Below, in pieces: positions 1 through 6,223 of a stretch of 10,538 nucleotides of DNA (its first letter is position 1; each line of letters begins with the position of its first letter). The notes under the pieces were generated by a model. It was not told the origin of the DNA and ran no database searches. It worked only from the letters and a program-made list of their open reading frames with translations. The DNA comes from CABRXV01 sp900754955. Its GTDB lineage: Bacteria > Actinomycetota > Coriobacteriia > Coriobacteriales > Eggerthellaceae. The stretch lies in contig CABRXV010000070.1 of the NCBI GenBank assembly GCA_902475005.1, forward strand, positions 1 through 10,538, read 5' to 3'. Both the position numbers and the translations under genes were made by a program.

Positions 1-124
1 AGCCGGAGTCCTTAAGGTTGAGCGCATGGGCGTGACCCTGGCTGCCGTAGCCGATGATGGCGATCTTCTTGCCCTGGATGATCTCAGGCTTGACGTCTTC
101 TTCGTAGTAGATGGTGATGGCCAT
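1..124 (-). CDS. ilvC: Ketol-acid reductoisomerase, N-terminal part (runs off left edge)
   Basis: Encodes the first 41 residues, beginning MAITIYYEEDVKPEIIQGKK. They are followed by the NADP(H)-binding Rossmann start, IAIIGYGSQGHAHALNLKDSG, with the glycine-rich loop GYGSQG. This is the characteristic N-terminus of ketol-acid reductoisomerase, which converts acetolactate or acetohydroxybutyrate to the dihydroxy acid in valine/isoleucine synthesis, in the cytoplasm. The ATG at 122-124 is preceded by a good ribosome site (AAAGGAAG, about 7 nt away). It is the last gene of the ilvD-ilvB-ilvN-ilvC run and is separated from ilvN by 126 nt. That gap holds a small GTTG/CAAC palindrome and a CAGGC/GCCTG hairpin but no promoter or terminator I can defend, so co-transcription with ilvN is likely but unproven. 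The catalytic C-terminal domain lies outside the window. Confidence 0.96.
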   Translation of the reverse strand, partial: MAITIYYEEDVKPEIIQGKKIAIIGYGSQGHAHALNLKDSG

Positions 125-250
125 GATCTTTGCTTCCTTTCCGTATGGCGTATCACGATTCGTTATCTCGTCAGGCGGATGCCTGTTGTTTTCCGTGCGT
201 TCACGGCGTTGACCAACAACGCAGTCTGAACAGCCAGCGTTCCACGGCGC

Positions 251-736
251 CTACACGTCCTTGCTGTTGCGCGACATGGCGATCTTGCCGGTGCGGATGA
301 TCTCCTTGATGCCGTAGGCGCGGAAGAGGTCCTCGAGGCCCTTGAGCTTCTCCTCGTCGCCGGTGGCCTCGATGGTGAGCGAGGTGCGCCCCACATCGAC
401 GATCTTCGCGCGGAAGATGTTGGCGATCTCGATGATCTCGTTGCGGCGCTCGGGCGCGGCATGCACCTTGAAGAGCACGAGCTCACGCTCGATGGCGCCC
501 TCGTCGGTGAGGTCGTTGATCTTGTGCACGCTGATGAGCTTGTACAGCTGCTTCGTGATCTGCTCGTAGGCCACGTCGTCGGCGTTCACGATGGCCGTGA
601 TGCGCGACATGGTGGGATCTTCGGTCGGGCCCACCGACAGCGACTCGATGTTGAAGCCGCGGCGCGAGATGAGACCCGTCACGCGCGAGAGGACGCCCGA
701 CTTGTTCTCGACGAGAACCGAGAGAACGTGCTTCAT
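251..736 (-). CDS. ilvN: Acetolactate synthase small (regulatory) subunit
   Basis: A 161-residue protein of normal length for the family. An ACT domain spans about residues 2-77, and a C-terminal ALS small-subunit domain (about 85-158) follows. It activates the catalytic subunit IlvB and confers feedback control. In the E. coli IlvH homologue the valine site is formed around Asn11, Gly14 and Asn29. The same residues sit at the same positions here (N11, G14, N29), so valine sensitivity is expected; this is an inference from homology. The ATG overlaps the TAA stop of ilvB by one base (TAATG), which points to translational coupling and equal subunit production. No internal terminator is seen between it and ilvB. 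Confidence 0.96.
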   Translation of the reverse strand: MKHVLSVLVENKSGVLSRVTGLISRRGFNIESLSVGPTEDPTMSRITAIVNADDVAYEQITKQLYKLISVHKINDLTDEGAIERELVLFKVHAAPERRNEIIEIANIFRAKIVDVGRTSLTIEATGDEEKLKGLEDLFRAYGIKEIIRTGKIAMSRNSKDV

Positions 737-2715
737 TATTCGGCTCCTTCCGCTTCGGAATCGGCTTGCGACGCGTCGTCGTCGAGCCCCTCGTGAGCAC
801 CCGTGTCGTTGGGGTCGCTCTCCCAGCGGCCGCCGAACTGCGCGTCGATCTTCGCGCAGGGCGACGCCTCGGGGGCGGCGTGCGGCGTGGCGACCGAGAT
901 CGGCACGTCGGTGCGCACCGCGCCCACCGCCACGTCGATCGCGCCCATCACGTCATCGAGCGCAGCACCCGGCGCCACCATCGGGTAAACATTCTGCTCG
1001 CGCGACACCACCACGTCGAGCAGGTACGGACCTTCGGCGGCGAGCATGCGCTCGATGGCGGCGTGCACCTCCGCAGGATCGGTGACGCGCTCGCCCTGCC
1101 AGCTGTAGGCGTCGGCAAGCTTCACGAAGTCGGGGTTAGCGTCGAGCAGCGTCTCGGAGTAGCGCCCGTTGTAGAAGAGCTTCTGCCACTGGTGCACCAT
1201 GCCGAGGCAGCGGTTGTCCACGATGAGCACCTTCACCGGCACGCCGTTGATGGCGGCGGTGGCCATCTCCTGCGAGTTCATCTGGAACGATCCGTCGCCG
1301 GCGATGCACACCACCTGGCAGCCCGGACGCGCGACGGCGGCGCCGATGGAGGCCGGGAAGCCAAAGCCCATCGTGCCGAGCCCGCCGCTCGACAGGAAGC
1401 TGCGCGGCACCTCGCGGTCGATGAACTGATGCGCCCACATCTGATGCTGGCCGACCTCGGTCGCCACGATGGAATTGAAGGGGTCGAGCTGCGCGGAGAG
1501 CTCCTTCATGACGAGCTCGGGCACGATCTCGGCGTTGTCGTCGCCCACGTTCGGATGGTAGAACGGGTAGCGCGCGCGCCACGCCTCGATTTGGGCGAGC
1601 CACTCGTCGTCGCGCGGCGTCGCGCCGTCCTTGCGAAGCTGCTCGACCATGCTGGCGAGCACGCCCTTGAGATCGCCCACGATGGGCACCTGCGCCTCGC
1701 GGATCTTGCCGATCTCGGCGGGGTCGATGTCGATGTGGATGACCTGCGCATGCGGAGCGAACTCCGACAGGCGGCCGGTCACGCGGTCGGAGAAGCGCGC
1801 ACCCGCGGCGATGATGAGGTCGCTTTCAGTCATGGCGAGGTTGGAGTACTTCGCCCCGTGCATGCCCACCGGCCCGAGGTACATGTCGTGCGATGCGGGG
1901 AAGCCGCCCTTGCCCATGAGCGTGGTGACCACCGGGATGCGCATGAGCTCGGCGAGCGCCACGAGCTCGGCCGACGCGTCGGAGATCACGATGCCGCCGC
2001 CCGCGTACAGGATGGGACGACGCGACTGCTCGATGAGCTTGCACGCCGCGCGGATCTGCTTCGCGTTGCCGCGGTACGTGGGCTTGTACGAGGGCAGGTT
2101 CACCTCGTCGGGGTACTCGAACGTCATCGTGGCGCCCGCGAGATCGGACGGGATGTCGATGAGCACCGGGCCGGGACGCCCCGTCGTGGCGATGTGGAAC
2201 GCCTCGCGGAACGTGCGCGTGAGCTCGTCGGTCGACTGCAGAAGGAAGGAGTGCTTCACCACCGGCATCGTGATGCCCACGATGTCGGACTCCTGGAACG
2301 AGTCGGTGCCGATGACAGCGCGCGGCACCTGCCCCGTGATGACGACGAGCGGAACGGAGTCCATGTAGGCCGTCGCAATGCCGGTCACCGTATTCGTGGC
2401 ACCCGGGCCGCTCGTCACGATGACGACACCCGGACGGCCCGTGGCACGGGCGTAGCCGTCGGCCATGTGGACCGCGCCCTGCTCGTGGCGGGCGAGCACG
2501 TGGCGGATCTGCTTGGAATCGTAGAGCGCGTCGTAGATCTTGATGGCCTGGCCGCCCGGATAGCCGAACACGGTGTCGACGCCCTCGGCCTCGAGCGACG
2601 CGATAACCGCCTGGGCACCGAGCATGCGCGTGCCCTGCTTGGCGGTCTTCGATCCGAGACCGCGCGGTGCACCCACGCTCGCCGCCGTGCGGCGCACTTC
2701 GGTTTTCTCACTCAT
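736..2715 (-). CDS. ilvB: Acetolactate synthase large (catalytic) subunit with C-terminal extension
   Basis: A 659-residue thiamine diphosphate enzyme that condenses two pyruvates to acetolactate, or pyruvate plus 2-oxobutyrate to acetohydroxybutyrate. The N-terminal TPP-binding (Pyr) domain spans about residues 30-200 and includes GYPGGQ (51-56) and the catalytic glutamate E78 in HEQGAVHMADGYAR. The central domain (about 215-355) contains RFSDR (308-312 region), and the C-terminal PP domain (about 400-580) has the TPP/Mg motif GDGSFQMN (473-480) ending at N501. The conserved core finishes near residue 590. Residues 592-659 form an extra tail rich in Ala, Asp, Glu and Ser. A roughly 30-residue basic/Thr/Ser-rich leader precedes the core. 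The start ATG overlaps the ilvD stop (ATGA) and has a GAGGGGG ribosome site about 9 nt upstream, supporting this start despite the long leader. At 659 aa it is longer than the usual 550-600 aa. Confidence 0.96.
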   Translation of the reverse strand: MSEKTEVRRTAASVGAPRGLGSKTAKQGTRMLGAQAVIASLEAEGVDTVFGYPGGQAIKIYDALYDSKQIRHVLARHEQGAVHMADGYARATGRPGVVIVTSGPGATNTVTGIATAYMDSVPLVVITGQVPRAVIGTDSFQESDIVGITMPVVKHSFLLQSTDELTRTFREAFHIATTGRPGPVLIDIPSDLAGATMTFEYPDEVNLPSYKPTYRGNAKQIRAACKLIEQSRRPILYAGGGIVISDASAELVALAELMRIPVVTTLMGKGGFPASHDMYLGPVGMHGAKYSNLAMTESDLIIAAGARFSDRVTGRLSEFAPHAQVIHIDIDPAEIGKIREAQVPIVGDLKGVLASMVEQLRKDGATPRDDEWLAQIEAWRARYPFYHPNVGDDNAEIVPELVMKELSAQLDPFNSIVATEVGQHQMWAHQFIDREVPRSFLSSGGLGTMGFGFPASIGAAVARPGCQVVCIAGDGSFQMNSQEMATAAINGVPVKVLIVDNRCLGMVHQWQKLFYNGRYSETLLDANPDFVKLADAYSWQGERVTDPAEVHAAIERMLAAEGPYLLDVVVSREQNVYPMVAPGAALDDVMGAIDVAVGAVRTDVPISVATPHAAPEASPCAKIDAQFGGRWESDPNDTGAHEGLDDDASQADSEAEGAE

Positions 2716-4385
2716 TGGACAAACGCCCCCTCATCTGCGGAAGAAACGAGTTTCGCGTACTTGGCGAGCACGCCGTGGTTGTGCTTGGGCTCGGGCGCCT
2801 TCCATGCGACGCGGCGCGCTTCGAGCTCGGCGTCGGGGATGTTGAGCGTGAGCGCTCCCCCTTCGATGTCGACGGTAACGGAGTCGCCCTCCTCGATGAG
2901 CGCGATCGGACCGCCCGCTGCAGCCTCGGGGCTCACGTGACCCACGGCAGGGCCCTTCGTTGCGCCCGAGAAGCGACCGTCGGTGATGAGCGCCACACTC
3001 TTAGAGAGGCCCATGCCGCAGATGGAGCTCGTCGGCGTGAGCATCTCGCGCATGCCCGGGCCGCCCTTCGGACCCTCGTAGCGGATGACCACCACATCGC
3101 CCGCCACGATCTTGCCCGCGTTGATGGCGGCGCACGCCTCCTCCTCGGAGTTGAACACGCGCGCGAGACCGGTGTGCTTCATCATGGACGGATCGACCGC
3201 CGACTTCTTGACGATCGCGCCGTTCGGGGCGATGTTGCCGTGAAGCACGCGCAGCGCGCCCTGAGCCGAGAGCGGGTTGTCGTGCGTGCGGCACACCTCG
3301 CCGTCAGCCGGCGGGCAGCACTGCTTAAGGTAGTCGGGCATGGGTCCCATGCAGGTGAGCGCGCTCTCATCGAGCAGACCGAGCTCAGACAGCTCGTGCA
3401 TGACCACCGGCACGCCGCCCACCTCGTAGAGGTCGGACAGCGGGCGCGGGCCGCTCGGCTGGAGCTTCACGAGGTGCGGCGTGCGGGCGCTCGCGGCATC
3501 CCAGTCGTCCATCGTGATGGGATGGCCCGCCGCGCGCGCGATGGCCGTGAGGTGCAGCACCGTGTTGGTGGAGCCACCGAAGGCCATGTCGCACTCCATC
3601 GCGTTGTGGATGGCGGCCTCGGACATGATGTCGCCGATCTTGATGTCCTTCTCGACGAGCTCCATGATCTTCATGCCCGCGTGCTTGGCGAGACGCAGAC
3701 GCTCGGAGTACACAGCAGGAATGGTGCCGTTGCCGGGCAGCGCGATGCCGAGCGCCTCGCAGAGGCAGTTCATCGAGTTCGCGGTGAACAGACCCGAGCA
3801 GCTGCCGCACGTGGGGCAGGCAGTGTTCTCGTAGTAGGCGAGTTCCTCTTCGGTCATGGTGCCGTTCATCACAGCCGCTGCGCCGTCGAAGAGCGTGTTG
3901 AGGTCGGTCGTGGGACCGCAGCCGCCCTTCTGCTTGCCGGCGAGCATGGGGCCGCCCGACACGAACACGGTCGGGATGTTCACGCGCAGCGCGCCGAGGA
4001 TCATGCCCGGCACGATCTTGTCGCAGTTGGGGATGCACACGATGCCGTCGAACGCGTGACCCTGCACAGCGCATTCGAGCGAGTCGGCGATGACCTCGCG
4101 CGACACGAGCGAGTAGTGCATGCCCGCATGGTTCATGGCGATGCCGTCGCACACGCCGATCGTCGAGATCTCGAACGGCACGCCGCCCGCCATGTAGATG
4201 CCGGCCTTCACGGCCTCGGCGATCTTGTCGAGGTTGTTGTGCCCGGGGATGATGTCGTTGCGCGAGTTGATGACGGCGATGAACGGGCGCTTCATCTCCT
4301 CGTCGGTCACACCGTCAGCCTTGAGCAGGCTGCGATGCGGGGCACGAGCCACGCCGGTTCGCACCTGTTCGCTTCTGAGCTGCAT
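2712..4385 (-). CDS. ilvD: Dihydroxy-acid dehydratase
   Basis: A 557-residue iron-sulfur dehydratase of the IlvD/Edd family. It converts 2,3-dihydroxy-isovalerate or -methylvalerate to the 2-keto acids in valine and isoleucine synthesis. Recognisable motifs are FIAVINSRNDIIPGH (35-49), CIPNCDKIVPGM (117-128, cluster Cys C121), FVSGGPM (141-147), CPTCGSCSGLFTANSMNCL (190-208, cluster Cys C193), GGSTNTVLHL (270-279) and ITDGRFSG (467-474). The frame stays open 32 codons further upstream, to 4481. I chose the ATG at 4383-4385 because a strong GAGAGGAAGG site precedes it, the resulting length is typical of the family, and the upstream codons fall in the terminator and leader RNA. It is the first gene of the ilv operon. 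Its stop overlaps the ilvB start by 4 nt. Confidence 0.96.
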   Translation of the reverse strand: MQLRSEQVRTGVARAPHRSLLKADGVTDEEMKRPFIAVINSRNDIIPGHNNLDKIAEAVKAGIYMAGGVPFEISTIGVCDGIAMNHAGMHYSLVSREVIADSLECAVQGHAFDGIVCIPNCDKIVPGMILGALRVNIPTVFVSGGPMLAGKQKGGCGPTTDLNTLFDGAAAVMNGTMTEEELAYYENTACPTCGSCSGLFTANSMNCLCEALGIALPGNGTIPAVYSERLRLAKHAGMKIMELVEKDIKIGDIMSEAAIHNAMECDMAFGGSTNTVLHLTAIARAAGHPITMDDWDAASARTPHLVKLQPSGPRPLSDLYEVGGVPVVMHELSELGLLDESALTCMGPMPDYLKQCCPPADGEVCRTHDNPLSAQGALRVLHGNIAPNGAIVKKSAVDPSMMKHTGLARVFNSEEEACAAINAGKIVAGDVVVIRYEGPKGGPGMREMLTPTSSICGMGLSKSVALITDGRFSGATKGPAVGHVSPEAAAGGPIALIEEGDSVTVDIEGGALTLNIPDAELEARRVAWKAPEPKHNHGVLAKYAKLVSSADEGAFVQ

Positions 4386-4409
4386 GTTTGCGCGCCTTCC
4401 TCTCAAAAC

Positions 4410-4436
4410 AAAAAACCCGATGCAGGGTGCACCGGG
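4410..4436 (-). terminator. Intrinsic terminator in the ilvD leader
   Basis: On the minus strand, CCCGGTGCA and TGCATCGGG form a 9-bp stem (one G-U) with a CCC triloop, followed directly by six T residues. It ends 25 nt before the ilvD start codon and just ahead of its ribosome site, the position expected for transcription attenuation. Parts of it can pair instead with upstream leader sequence: CCGGU (4435-4431) with ACCGG (4503-4499), and CCCUGC (4427-4422) with GUAGGG (4513-4508). That would give a competing antiterminator. Confidence 0.87.
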
Positions 4437-4656
4437 ATCGCATACAGAAGGCCCGCCCGGGCAAGATGCCCGAAGCGCCATGACTGGTAACGGAGTCGCC
4501 GGTTCAGCCCTACTTGCCCCGCTGACCCGGCGGTAAGCCCGTCAATCAGCGAAACGTTCACGCCAAACTGCTCGGAGGTGGCATTCGGATCGCCCACCGC
4601 CGGCTCGCACCTTCCGCCGGCTCTCTCAGGATGGGTTCGCCCCTACTATCCTCGTC
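4410..4656 (-). promoter_or_regulatory. T-box-like leader RNA upstream of ilvD
   Basis: On the minus strand the RNA begins GACGAGGATAGTA, the usual T-box stem I opening, with AGTA at 4647-4644. The distal stem I signature follows: GAGAGAGCCGGC paired with GCCGGC around GGTGCGAG. The specifier loop then has GAA (4586-4584), one base, the triplet GCC (4582-4580), A, and a stem strand CCUC that pairs with GAGG of the opening. Further down, GTAGGG-CTGAACC-GG (4513-4499) sits where the T-box AGGGUGGNACCGCG would be, and the intrinsic terminator closes the leader. T-boxes bind an uncharged tRNA and prevent termination. The stem I features are convincing. The tRNA acceptor bulge is not canonical (CUGAACC, no UGGN), so function of the antiterminator is uncertain. 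No run of branched-chain codons suggests a peptide attenuator instead. Confidence 0.8.
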
Positions 4657-4689
4657 AACGCATTTGGTTTATGAACTTGACAGCCGCAT

Positions 4690-4717
4690 AGTATACGCTT
4701 CGCCGACACGCAATCAA
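4690..4717 (-). promoter_or_regulatory. Sigma70-type promoter of the ilv operon
   Basis: On the minus strand, TTGATT (4717-4712) and TATACT (4695-4690) are separated by 16 bp, close to the TTGACA-N17-TATAAT consensus. The expected transcript start is near 4683, about 27 nt before the T-box stem I. No transcription data are available, so this is a sequence match only. Confidence 0.6.
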
Positions 4718-4743
4718 TACCTATCTTGGGAACAGGAAGAAAA

Positions 4744-4778
4744 CGTCCCTTTGTTTTCACATTGGAAACAAAGGGACG
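4744..4778. repeat. Perfect 13-bp inverted repeat between ilv promoter and TA operon
   Basis: CGTCCCTTTGTTT (4744-4756) and AAACAAAGGGACG (4766-4778) are exact reverse complements around a 9-nt loop, TCACATTGG. Read on the minus strand the hairpin is followed by GTTTTC, a weak T-tract. Read on the plus strand there is none. It could be a weak terminator or an extragenic palindrome of the REP type. It lies between divergently oriented transcription units, where a terminator for either is not needed. Confidence 0.75.
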
Positions 4779-4834
4779 CGTGATGCGAGATGACGTCCTT
4801 TCGCTTCTTCACCTCCCGCGATTCTTCCCCTCTC

Positions 4835-4863
4835 TTGACGTACGTTTTTGCGTACGTTACTGT
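4835..4863 (+). promoter_or_regulatory. Promoter and probable autoregulatory operator of the TA operon
   Basis: TTGACG (4835-4840) and TACTGT (4858-4863) are separated by 17 bp, a good sigma70-type match. The spacer and the -35 edge contain the 8-bp palindrome ACGTACGT (4838-4845) and the 6-bp palindrome CGTACG (4851-4856), with centres 12 bp apart. Together they also form an inverted repeat, ACGTACG/CGTACGT with 6 nt between. YefM-YoeB complexes of E. coli repress their own promoter through a long and a short TGTACA-core palindrome at similar spacing. I therefore read this as the operator bound by the downstream antitoxin/toxin pair. Confidence 0.65.
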
Positions 4864-4895
4864 AGCGTCGAGGTCTTCGTCAAAAGGAGGTCGTC

Positions 4896-5147
4896 ATGAC
4901 ATCCATCACGGCTACCGCGCTGCGGCAGAACATCTATCAAACCATCGCGCAGGTGAACGCCGACTGCGAGCCTATCCTCATCACGAACAGCAAGGGTAAA
5001 GGTGCTGTGCTTGTCGGAGAGGACGAATGGGCTGCCATCGAGGAGACCCTGTACCTCAGCGGCATCCCGGGCATGGTCGAATCTCTGGAATCGGGTAAAG
5101 CCGAGCCCCTCGATGCCTGCGTATCTGAAAACGAACTCGAGTGGTAG
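4896..5147 (+). CDS. yefM: Phd/YefM-family antitoxin
   Basis: An 83-residue antitoxin. The N-terminal half, MTSITATALRQNIYQTIAQV...PILITNSKGKGAVLVGEDEWAAIEET (residues 1-51), matches the YefM DNA-binding dimer fold, including the hallmark PILIT..(N/G)..AVL and the E-E-T following helix. The C-terminal part (52-83, LYLSGIPGMVESLESGKAEPLDACVSENELEW) is the acidic, probably flexible toxin-binding segment. It should neutralise the toxin encoded immediately downstream and, with it, repress the shared promoter. The ATG follows AAAAGGAGG by 5 nt, a very strong ribosome site fitting the need for excess antitoxin. The pair is about 180 nt from the divergent ilv promoter. I see no integration signs around it beyond the palindrome at 4744-4778. 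Confidence 0.93.
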   Translation: MTSITATALRQNIYQTIAQVNADCEPILITNSKGKGAVLVGEDEWAAIEETLYLSGIPGMVESLESGKAEPLDACVSENELEW

Positions 5148-5149
5148 CA

Positions 5150-5446
5150 ATGTACCTCCTCAAGTTCACAAAACAGGCGGCGAAGGACGCGAAGCGACTC
5201 AAGGGGGCAGGACTTGACGAAAAGGCGAAGCAGCTCCTTCGCATCATAGAGCAGAACCCGTTTAGCACGCCGCCCTCTTACGAGGCGCTCGTCGGAAACC
5301 TGTCAGGGATGTACTCGCGCCGCATCAGCATCAAACACCGGCTCGTATACCTCGTGGTCGACGGGACAGTGCGCGAAGGCGGCGAGAAATACGAAGGCAT
5401 CGTGAAGGTGCTCCGCATGTGGAGCCACTACGAAAGCATCCGATAG
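5150..5446 (+). CDS. yoeB: Txe/YoeB-family mRNA interferase toxin
   Basis: A 98-residue RelE-fold endoribonuclease toxin that, in characterised relatives, cleaves mRNA on the ribosome. Family marks are MYLLKFTKQAAKDAKRLK at the start, PPSYEALVGNLSGMYSRRI in the middle, KHRLVYLV, and a C-terminal VLRMWSHYE. The counterparts of E. coli YoeB E46, R65, H83 and Y84 are all present, at E45, R64, H93 and Y94, so it looks intact. I chose the ATG at 5150, two bases after the antitoxin TAG, because relatives begin at this residue. A GTG at 5141, overlapping the antitoxin by 7 nt, would add MVA. Neither start has a strong ribosome site, which suggests coupling to antitoxin translation. Residues about 72-84 (GTVREGGEKYEGI) are a short insertion before the last strand compared with E. 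coli YoeB (84 aa). Confidence 0.92.
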   Translation: MYLLKFTKQAAKDAKRLKGAGLDEKAKQLLRIIEQNPFSTPPSYEALVGNLSGMYSRRISIKHRLVYLVVDGTVREGGEKYEGIVKVLRMWSHYESIR

Positions 5447-5513
5447 CGCTTCGCACACCAGCACCGCGCTGGCAAACCAAAACACGTGACACGAGACGGA
5501 AGGGTTGATCGCC

Positions 5514-6047
5514 ATGACCTACGATGAAATGAACATCCATCCGACCGCGCGCATCGCGCGCAACGCCACTGTCATCGGAGACGTGACGCTCGGCGCCAAG
5601 TGCACGGTGTTGTTCAACGCCACGCTGCGCGGCGACTGCGGCGGGCGCGTCATCGTCGGCGACCGCACGAACATCCAGGAACTCGCCTGCCTCCACGTGC
5701 CCTTCGCAGGCGACACCGTCCTCGGCAACGATGTGACGATCGGACACGGAGCGATCGTCCACGGCGCAACGATCGGCGACGGCTCGCTCATCGGCATGGG
5801 CGCCACCGTGATCGACGGCGCACGCATCGGCAAGAACTGCCTCGTCGGCGCGGGCGCGCTCGTCACTGGCACCGCCGACATCCCCGACGGCATGCTCGTG
5901 ATCGGTTCCCCCGCCCGCGCGGTGCGCGCTCTGACCGAAGAGGAGCACGAGTATCTGCGGAAAGCATCGGAGGAATACCTCGTTGTGGGCGACGACCTCG
6001 TCAACGAGGGGCTACTCGTCGAAGGCTACGCGGCGAACGGGAACTAG
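5514..6047 (+). CDS. Gamma-class carbonic anhydrase-like hexapeptide-repeat protein
   Basis: A 177-residue left-handed beta-helix protein of the gamma carbonic anhydrase/YrdA/PaaY group. Repeated [IV]G-x-x-x-x hexapeptides run from about residue 8 to 135 (IGDVTLG, IVGDRTNIQ, VLGNDVTIG, IGDGSLIG, IGKNCLVG), and a C-terminal helical tail follows (about 138-170). The active-site set of this family is visible: R39 and D41 in LRGD, Q55 in NIQE, and three metal-ligand histidines H61, H78 and H83. Zinc or iron binding is therefore likely. Whether it hydrates CO2 is uncertain, since many members have no demonstrated activity. The ATG at 5514 follows GGAAGGG by 9 nt. A TTG at 5505 is less likely. It is co-oriented with the TA pair, 67 nt downstream. 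Its stop lies 13 nt before the first hairpin repeat. Confidence 0.9.
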   Translation: MTYDEMNIHPTARIARNATVIGDVTLGAKCTVLFNATLRGDCGGRVIVGDRTNIQELACLHVPFAGDTVLGNDVTIGHGAIVHGATIGDGSLIGMGATVIDGARIGKNCLVGAGALVTGTADIPDGMLVIGSPARAVRALTEEEHEYLRKASEEYLVVGDDLVNEGLLVEGYAANGN

Positions 6048-6060
6048 CAAATCGCCCGGC

Positions 6061-6170
6061 GGGGTTCGGCAGGGGAGCTCAGTCGCTCGAACAGTCCTGC
6101 TCGCACGAAGGCGCCACTGGCGCCTTCGGCTCGTGCGGAACTCGCTTGGTGAGCTCCCCTGCCGAACCCC
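6061..6170 (+). repeat. Hairpin repeat element, copy A
   Basis: A perfect 21-bp outer inverted repeat (6061-6081 with 6150-6170) encloses 68 nt. Inside is a perfect 10-bp tip hairpin, CGAAGGCGCC-ACT-GGCGCCTTCG (6106-6128). Two single-stranded blocks, at 6077-6098 and 6134-6154, recur in copy B. The element begins 13 nt after the stop of the plus-strand gene and is read in the same direction. Possible roles are a 3'-UTR structure, REP-like extragenic palindrome or non-autonomous mobile hairpin; I cannot tell which. Copy A has no sequence errors in its arms, so it appears intact. Confidence 0.88.
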
Positions 6171-6223
6171 AGGAAGATCGTCTGAGATTGCGACGAGCGG
6201 CTGCAGCAACAAGCGGGTTTCCA

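Noticed and set aside
766..2940. Long plus-strand open frame opposite ilvB (724 codons)
   Set aside because: Antisense shadow in high-GC DNA. It is rich in His, Arg and Ala with no recognisable domain, and ilvB on the other strand is certain.
4386..4481. Upstream ATG that would lengthen IlvD by 32 residues
   Set aside because: The extra codons cover the terminator and part of the leader, and the family length and strong ribosome site support the ATG at 4385.
2667..4490. Long plus-strand open frame opposite ilvD (607 codons)
   Set aside because: Low-complexity Arg/His/Ala-rich antisense translation with no ribosome site; ilvD explains the region.
4403..4597. Minus-strand 64-codon frame as an attenuator leader peptide
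   Set aside because: It has no cluster of Ile, Val or Leu codons and lies within T-box-like RNA structure.
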